64,000 bases of DNA from Streptomyces lydicus (GTDB lineage: Bacteria > Actinomycetota > Actinomycetes > Streptomycetales > Streptomycetaceae): contig NZ_CP017157.1 of the NCBI RefSeq assembly GCF_001729485.1, forward strand, positions 1,550,001-1,614,000, given 5' to 3'. A program made the position numbers and the translations under genes. Below the pieces are notes generated by a model, which was given only the letters and a program-made list of their open reading frames with translations, was not told the DNA's origin and searched no databases. This document shows positions 58,410 to 64,000 of this stretch, one piece after another. The first letter of the stretch is position 1. The number at the start of each line of letters is the position of its first letter.

Positions 58410-59018
58410 TCAGTCGACGCGTCGCTGGTACAGCCCCCAGGTGAATTCGGCGACGAGTTCCTCCGGGGTGCCGTCCGGGCCGGGAGCCCTACAGGCCAGG
58501 CGCCAACGGGTCGGTGCGCTGCCCTCCAACGGGCGGGCCGGGGCGAAGGCCCGGGCGACCTCGTCGACGGTGCAGCACCACGGAGCGAGGTCCGGCGCTG
58601 TCCGCAACTCGGGGCCGGCCGAGCCGGGCGCCCGTACGAGCCATGCGTTCCAGACGGTGCCGCGCCGCTCGTCGGTGAGCGCCTCGAACCGCAGATCGGG
58701 CCAGAGCGGCACCGGCCAGGTGAGAACCTGGCAGGTCAGATCGCCGATCCGGCGGGTGGTGAGGGATTCGGGGGCGCCGAGCAGCGCGCGGTACGGCTGC
58801 ACGCCGCGCCCCCGCGGGGTGTGCATCGTCGCCTGCCAGCGGCGATTGGCCTCCCTCATCTGCGCGCGCGTGACGCCCAGCACGCGCAGCGCGTCCTCGA
58901 CCCGGTCGGGGTGGTGGTCCGCCATCCGGCGCAGCAGCACGCACTGGAAGGCGAGCGGCCCCGGCAGCTCGGCGCCGGCGGGCGGGGCGTTGTCGGCGGT
59001 GGGGTTCATGGGGGACAT
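58410..59018 (-). CDS. Hypothetical protein
   Basis: 202 residues from ATG at 59018 (MSPMNPTADNAPPAG); starts at 59066 or 59009 are alternatives and no ribosome site is clear. Recognisable pieces: LAFQCVLLRRMADHHPDRVEDALRVLGVTRAQMREANRRWQATMH, and a beta-rich C-terminal half (DLRFEALTDERRGTVWNAWLVR). I do not recognise the family. The start lies 19 bases from the stop of the GntR-TetR regulator, so the two may form a unit. Confidence 0.7.
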   Translation of the reverse strand: MSPMNPTADNAPPAGAELPGPLAFQCVLLRRMADHHPDRVEDALRVLGVTRAQMREANRRWQATMHTPRGRGVQPYRALLGAPESLTTRRIGDLTCQVLTWPVPLWPDLRFEALTDERRGTVWNAWLVRAPGSAGPELRTAPDLAPWCCTVDEVARAFAPARPLEGSAPTRWRLACRAPGPDGTPEELVAEFTWGLYQRRVD

Positions 59019-59037
59019 GGTGGCCGACGCCGGCGTG

Positions 59038-60069
59038 TCACGGTGTGCGGACGGTGGCTTCCCCACCCGCCCGGCGTTCGACCAGCACCTCCATCCCGTC
59101 CAGCAGGCGCTCCAGCCCGAAGTCGAAGAGCGTTCCCAGGTTCACCGTGTCGTCCGCGGTCCCGGCCATCCCCTCGTACATCGGGTACGACCCGGACGTC
59201 AGGATGCGCTCGAACACCGGATCCATCGCCGCCATCCACTGGTCCTGGTCCATCCCGGTCTCCTGCTCGGCCTCCAGGTCGTCCTCCAGTCCGGCGGCGG
59301 TGGACAGGACGAAGCCCAGCAGCGTCAGGGCCATGTGGATCAGCGTCACCGGATCCATTCCCTCGACCCGCGCCATGGTCCATTCGACCAGCGCCATCGC
59401 CCGCGGCATCGGCTGCGGGCGGGTGAGCGACAGGTACTGCGCCAGCCACGGGTGCCGCTGGTAGAGCTCCCACTGGAGCCGCGCGCCGGCCTCCATCCGC
59501 TCGCGCCAGCCGTCCGGTGCCGGGTCGGGCAGGGTGACGTCGGCGAACGCGGCGTCCGCCATCAGCAGCACCAGTTCGTCCTTGTTGGCCACGTGGCGGT
59601 AGAGCGCCATCGAGGACATCCCGAACTCGGCGGCGACCCGGCGCATCGACAGGCCCCGCAGGCCCTCGGCGTCGGCGACCTTGATGGCGGCGCTGACGAC
59701 GCGGTCCCGGTTCAGTCCGCCACCGTCAGGCTCCCGGGGTGCCCGCTCCGGCGCCGGCGCGCCGCGGGCGGGCTGCTCCGGGCGGGGCCGGTCTCCGGAC
59801 GAGGGGCGGGGCCGGGGCGAAGGCCGGTCGTCCGACTGGCCGGCCCGTGGTTCGGCGACCACCGTGCCGACGCCCGGTACCGCCCGTACGACGCCCTCCT
59901 GACGCAGCGTCGTCAACACCTTCGTGGCGGTCGCCATCGCCACTCCCCACTCCCGGGTGATCCGCCGGGTCGACGGCACCCGGTCGCCCGGAGCCAGCTG
60001 TCCGGCGTCGATCCGGCGCCGGATCTCCTCGACGATCCGGCGGTAGGGCGGCTGGGCGGACTGCTCCAC
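59038..60069 (-). CDS. GntR-TetR double-HTH transcriptional regulator
   Basis: 343 residues, GTG start. The N-terminal GntR winged helix: PPYRRIVEEIRRRIDAGQLAPGDRVPSTRRITREWGVAMATATKVLTTLRQEGVVRAVPGVGTVV. A Pro/Arg-rich linker follows (about 75-118). Then a TetR HTH: DRVVSAAIKVADAEGLRGLSMRRVAAEFGMSSMALYRHVANKDELVLLM and a TetR C-terminal ligand domain (about 165-335). Two unrelated DNA-binding domains in one chain are unusual. It diverges from the MFS exporter and two matching candidate operators lie between them. Confidence 0.92.
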   Translation of the reverse strand: MEQSAQPPYRRIVEEIRRRIDAGQLAPGDRVPSTRRITREWGVAMATATKVLTTLRQEGVVRAVPGVGTVVAEPRAGQSDDRPSPRPRPSSGDRPRPEQPARGAPAPERAPREPDGGGLNRDRVVSAAIKVADAEGLRGLSMRRVAAEFGMSSMALYRHVANKDELVLLMADAAFADVTLPDPAPDGWRERMEAGARLQWELYQRHPWLAQYLSLTRPQPMPRAMALVEWTMARVEGMDPVTLIHMALTLLGFVLSTAAGLEDDLEAEQETGMDQDQWMAAMDPVFERILTSGSYPMYEGMAGTADDTVNLGTLFDFGLERLLDGMEVLVERRAGGEATVRTP

Positions 60070-60084
60070 GGGGGCAACCTCCGT

Positions 60085-60167
60085 ACTAGTGCACCAGGGT
60101 CAACGGCGGGCTGCGAGGGTAGCAGTGCGGGCGCGGCAAGGGGTGTGCGCACAGCGGGTGCACTAGT
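60085..60167. promoter_or_regulatory. Paired 11-bp operators between the GntR-TetR regulator and the MFS exporter
   Basis: ACTAGTGCACC (60085-60095) and its exact reverse complement GGTGCACTAGT (60157-60167). Each contains ACTAGT and GTGCAC palindromic cores and lies next to one of the two divergent start regions. Confidence 0.65.
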
Positions 60168-60239
60168 GTGATGCACCTCCAACTCCCTTCTGCTGCCTGG
60201 TGTTTGCGCCGTAAGCGCCGCCTGCTTACGGTGTCAGCC

Positions 60240-61868
60240 ATGCCGTTTACTTCGTACGCATCGCGCCCTTACGCGCCCCAGCCGTCGGCCGGGCGCCGCG
60301 AGTGGATCGCCCTGGCCGTCCTCCTGCTGCCCTGCCTCCTCGTCTCGATGGACGTCTCGGTGCTCTACTTCGCGGTGCCGTTCCTCACCGCCCAACTGGA
60401 GCCCAGCAGCGTCCAGCAACTGTGGATCCTCGACGTCTACGGCTTCGTCCTGGCCGGCCTGCTGATCACCATGGGAGCTCTGGGTGACCGCGTCGGCCGG
60501 CGCAGGCTGCTGTTGTCCGGCGCCCTCCTCTTCGGCCTCGCCTCCGGCCTCGCCGCGTACTCGGGGAGCGCCGAAACGCTGATCGCCGCACGGGCGTTGC
60601 TCGGTGTCGGCGGCGCCACCCTGATGCCCTCCACGCTCGCGCTGATCCGCAACCTCTTCCACGACGCCAAGCAGCGCGGCAAGGCGGTGGCGATCTGGTC
60701 GGCGGCCATGATGGGCGGGATCGCGGTCGGGCCGGTGCTCAGCGGGGCGCTGCTGGAGCACTTCTGGTGGGGCTCGGTCTTCCTCATCAACGCGCCGGCG
60801 ATGGTGCTGCTGCTGGTCTGCGGCCCGCTGCTGCTCCCGGAGTTCAGAAATCCGGCGGCCGGACGCTTCGATCTGCCCGGCTCGCTGCTGTCCCTGCTCG
60901 CCATGCTCCCGCTCGTCTACGGCATCAAGGAGATAGCCCGCGACGGCGTCTCCGCGCTGCCGCTCGTCGCCCTCTCCGCGGGCCTGCTGGCCGCCGCCGC
61001 CTTCGTCCACCGCCAGCGCACCGCCCGCCACCCCATGCTCGACCTGGAGTTGTTCCGGCACCGGGGGTTCAGCGTCTCGGTGCTGATGAACCTGCTGGCG
61101 ATGTTCGCGGTCGTCGGCTGTGCGGTGTTCTTCACCCAGTACCTGCAGACCGTACGGGGCATGAGCCCGCTGGAGGCGGCGCTGTGGAATCTGCTGCCGA
61201 CCCTCGCGGTGGGTGGAATGACGGTGGTGGCCACCTCGCTCGCCCAGCGGATGGACCGGGCGTACGTCATCGCCCTGGGCTTCGCCATCGCGGCCGGCGG
61301 CTTCATCTGGCTGTCCTGGCTGGAGCCCGGTTCGGCCCTCTGGTACGTACTGGTCGCCTCGTCCGTCTATGCCTCGGGCCTGGTGATGGTGATGTCCCTG
61401 GGGAACGAGTTGGCCATCGGGGTCGCCCCGCCGGAACGTGCGGGCTCCGCCTCGGCGCTGCTGGAGTCCGGCACGGAACTGGGCGGCGCGCTGGGCATGG
61501 CGATCCTGGGCAGTATCGGGAGCGCGGTCTACCGCGGTCACATGGATGACGCCCTGCCGGCCGGGCTTCCTCACGGGGCGGCCGACGCGGCACGCGAGAC
61601 CCTGGCGGGCGCCGCCGCGGTGGCCGGCGAACTCCCGGGCCGGGCAGGCGAAGCACTGCTGTCCGTGGCCCGGACCGCGTTCACCGACGGTCTGCAGACG
61701 GCGGTGCTGGCCGCGGCCGGTGTGATGGCCCTCGCCGCGGCGCTGGCGATCGCGCTGCTCCGCGGCCTGCGCACCACGGAGGGCGGGGGCCCGGACGGTG
61801 CGCAGGCGGGGGAGGCGGGGGAGGCGGCGGAGGCGGCTTCCGCCCGCCGCCCCGGGCGCGTCAGCTGA
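60240..61868 (+). CDS. MFS drug exporter, DHA2 (EmrB/QacA) family
   Basis: 542 residues from ATG at 60240; the frame is open to 60168 but that passes the operator. Fourteen hydrophobic segments. Motif A at [14 protein letters not shown], motif D1 near [16 protein letters not shown], antiporter motif C in [21 protein letters not shown]. The C-terminus is an Ala/Glu/Pro-rich tail. Proton-driven multidrug or antibiotic efflux in the cytoplasmic membrane. Probably repressed by the adjacent double-HTH regulator. Confidence 0.9.
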   Translation: MPFTSYASRPYAPQPSAGRREWIALAVLLLPCLLVSMDVSVLYFAVPFLTAQLEPSSVQQLWILDVYGFVLAGLLITMGALGDRVGRRRLLLSGALLFGLASGLAAYSGSAETLIAARALLGVGGATLMPSTLALIRNLFHDAKQRGKAVAIWSAAMMGGIAVGPVLSGALLEHFWWGSVFLINAPAMVLLLVCGPLLLPEFRNPAAGRFDLPGSLLSLLAMLPLVYGIKEIARDGVSALPLVALSAGLLAAAAFVHRQRTARHPMLDLELFRHRGFSVSVLMNLLAMFAVVGCAVFFTQYLQTVRGMSPLEAALWNLLPTLAVGGMTVVATSLAQRMDRAYVIALGFAIAAGGFIWLSWLEPGSALWYVLVASSVYASGLVMVMSLGNELAIGVAPPERAGSASALLESGTELGGALGMAILGSIGSAVYRGHMDDALPAGLPHGAADAARETLAGAAAVAGELPGRAGEALLSVARTAFTDGLQTAVLAAAGVMALAAALAIALLRGLRTTEGGGPDGAQAGEAGEAAEAASARRPGRVS

Positions 61869-62484
61869 AGTCGAACTCGCCGGTGCGGGTCCGCTTCAGC
61901 TCGAAGAACTTGTCGTAGCCGGCGAGGAGGCGGGCACCGTCGAAGACCCGCACGGCGTCCTCGCCACGCGGGATCGCCATCAGCACCGGGCCGAAGAAGG
62001 CGACCCCGTCGATGTGGATCGTCGGAGTGCCGACGTCCTCGCCGACCGGATCCATGCCCTCGTGGTGGCTCTTGCGCAGCGCGTCGTCGTACGCCTCGCT
62101 GTCGGCCGCCCGGGCCAGCTCGGCCGGCAGCCCGACCTCGGCCAGGGCCTCCTCGATGACGGTCGCGGTGTCCTCGCGGCCGTCGTTGTGGATCCGGGTG
62201 CCGAGCGCGGTGTACAGGTCGCGCAGTACGCCCTCGCCATGCTCCTGAGCGGCCGCGATGCACACGCGTACGGGGCCCCAGCCGGCGTCCAGCAGCTCCC
62301 GGTACTTCTGCGGGAGGTCCTCGCGGCCTTCGTTGAGCACCGACAGGCTCATGACCCGGAACCGCAGATCCAGGTCGCGGTGCTGCTCGACCTCCAGGAT
62401 CCAGCGGGAGGAGATCCAGGCGAACGGGCAGATGGGGTCGAAGTAGAAGTCGACGGAGTGGCGGGTACTGCTCGGGTTGGTCAT
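61861..62484 (-). CDS. DsbA-family mycothiol-dependent nitroreductase-like protein (Rv2466c-like)
   Basis: 207 residues from ATG at 62484; the frame is open upstream, but that part is low-complexity. Close to Rv2466c in my memory of that protein: [114 protein letters not shown]. The active site reads C-P-F-A, with the second Cys of the C-P-W-C motif replaced by Ala. The known role is mycothiol- and NADPH-linked reductive activation of nitro compounds. Confidence 0.88.
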   Translation of the reverse strand: MTNPSSTRHSVDFYFDPICPFAWISSRWILEVEQHRDLDLRFRVMSLSVLNEGREDLPQKYRELLDAGWGPVRVCIAAAQEHGEGVLRDLYTALGTRIHNDGREDTATVIEEALAEVGLPAELARAADSEAYDDALRKSHHEGMDPVGEDVGTPTIHIDGVAFFGPVLMAIPRGEDAVRVFDGARLLAGYDKFFELKRTRTGEFDFS

Positions 62485-62620
62485 ACGGCCGAGATTAGAA
62501 CGCCACCCGGCCCGCTCGCTCGGTCCACCTGTCCGTGGTGATCGTGGGCCAATTCCGCGGGCCGGTGCCCGCGGCGCCCTTCCCCCGCGGGAGGCGGCCG
62601 GCGGGCGCACCCCGCACGGC

Positions 62621-63052
62621 TCACTCGGGCGCCACGCCCAGCATCCGCTGCAGCAGTTCCTTGAGCAGCGTGCGCTCGGCGACCGTCAGCTTGCCGAGGG
62701 GCTCGCGCGCGAAGTGCAGCGACGTGCGCAGCGCCTCGGCCGTGCGCGCGCCCTCGGCCGTCGGGGCGGCGAGCTTGACGCGGCGGTCCGCCGGGTCGGG
62801 GCGGCGCTCGACCAGGCCGCGGGCCTCCAGGCGATCCACTATGCCGGTGACGTTCGAGGGCTCGCACTTCAGCCGCTCGGCGACCTTACGCATCGGTAGC
62901 GGCTCGACGGAGAGGAGAGTGAGTACCCGGGCCTGGGCACCGGTGAGGGAGTGCTCGGCCGCGGCGTGCTCGTACTCCTCGTGGTAGCGGACGACGACGG
63001 TGCCGATGAGGTCGACGACCTCGACGGTCAAGGAGTCTGCGCGCGGTGTCAT
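62621..63052 (-). CDS. MarR-family transcriptional regulator (second pair)
   Basis: 143 residues from ATG at 63052; a TTG at 63070 is an alternative. [71 protein letters not shown]. The C-terminal dimerisation helices ([19 protein letters not shown]) resemble those of the MarR at 29.2 kb. Divergent from the NADP-dependent oxidoreductase across an AT-rich 89-base gap with a promoter and an inverted repeat. Confidence 0.88.
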   Translation of the reverse strand: MTPRADSLTVEVVDLIGTVVVRYHEEYEHAAAEHSLTGAQARVLTLLSVEPLPMRKVAERLKCEPSNVTGIVDRLEARGLVERRPDPADRRVKLAAPTAEGARTAEALRTSLHFAREPLGKLTVAERTLLKELLQRMLGVAPE

Positions 63053-63074
63053 GGACACCAGGGTACCCAATTGC

Positions 63075-63120
63075 TTGACAGCATGAAATATCGATGCGCA
63101 TTATTGTTTCAGCACCTGAA
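63075..63120 (+). promoter_or_regulatory. Oxidoreductase promoter with candidate MarR operator
   Basis: TTGACA (63075-63080), 18-base spacer, CATTAT (63099-63104). A perfect 5-3-5 inverted repeat, TTCAG-CAC-CTGAA (63108-63120), sits 21 bases before the start codon, the same position and geometry as at the first MarR pair. Confidence 0.6.
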
Positions 63121-63141
63121 GCATTAGGAAGGACCGCGCTC

Positions 63142-64000
<859 letters not shown>

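Overview
The window is chromosomal DNA from a Streptomyces or close relative. It has very high GC, GTG and TTG starts, TTA (bldA-type) codons confined to a few genes, mycothiol-linked enzymes, an XRE/DUF397 pair, an HrdA-like sigma factor beside dnaG, and an Mbl-type MreB paralogue. The order mbl - sigma factor - dnaG - dgt - nirBD resembles, from memory, the core chromosome of S. coelicolor around SCO2451-SCO2488.

Region 1 (1-16.2 kb, all minus strand, read right to left) is an accessory polymorphic-toxin locus. It encodes a small Imm35-like protein, a WXG100-type partner and a 2542-residue toxin. The toxin has a CpnT-like alpha-helical N-terminus, about 900 residues of Ser/Gly/Pro/Asp-rich linker, a papain-like deamidase (Tox-PL) domain, a Gln-rich spacer, a second Tox-PL domain and a C-terminal deaminase-fold tip. 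Three tandem, diverged SUKH-4 immunity paralogues of about 730 residues follow, each with a degenerate P-loop-like N-terminal region. A further unknown gene runs off the left edge. This is the most novel part of the window.

Region 2 (16.4-31.6 kb): a mycothiol-dependent maleylpyruvate-isomerase-like enzyme, a KimA-like APC permease, an ArsR/SRPBCC pair, nirBD (assimilatory nitrite reductase with a candidate GlnR box), a NarL-type two-component system, a secreted glycoside-hydrolase-like lipoprotein, a TTA-containing streptogramin-lyase-like protein, a divergent MarR/SDR pair and a secreted protein.

Region 3 (31.8-45.1 kb): an M20 amidohydrolase, an XRE regulator with its DUF397 partner, a P450 whose frame continues upstream into a small conserved-looking ORF, an aldo/keto reductase, a TauE/SafE exporter, a cupin, CutA, a trypsin-like protease, an F420-type PPOX protein, a YdcF-like protein, a gamma-glutamylcyclotransferase-like protein, an adenine-deaminase-type amidohydrolase, a sirohydrochlorin chelatase (siroheme branch, functionally linked to nirBD) and dGTPase.

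Region 4 (45.4-59 kb): a ferredoxin-reductase-like flavoprotein, a threonine dehydratase, dnaG, the sigma factor, an FGGY kinase, two tRNA-Asn genes and one CAT-anticodon tRNA, a GNAT acetyltransferase, a glycosyltransferase, a cupin, thioredoxin with an apparent SigR promoter, a histidine phosphatase, Mbl and a protein of unknown function.

Region 5 (59-64 kb): a GntR-TetR double-HTH regulator divergent from an MFS exporter, with a matched pair of candidate operators between them; an Rv2466c-like nitroreductase lacking the resolving cysteine; and a second MarR/oxidoreductase divergent pair that runs off the right edge.

All functions are assigned by reading the translated sequence. No database search was run.
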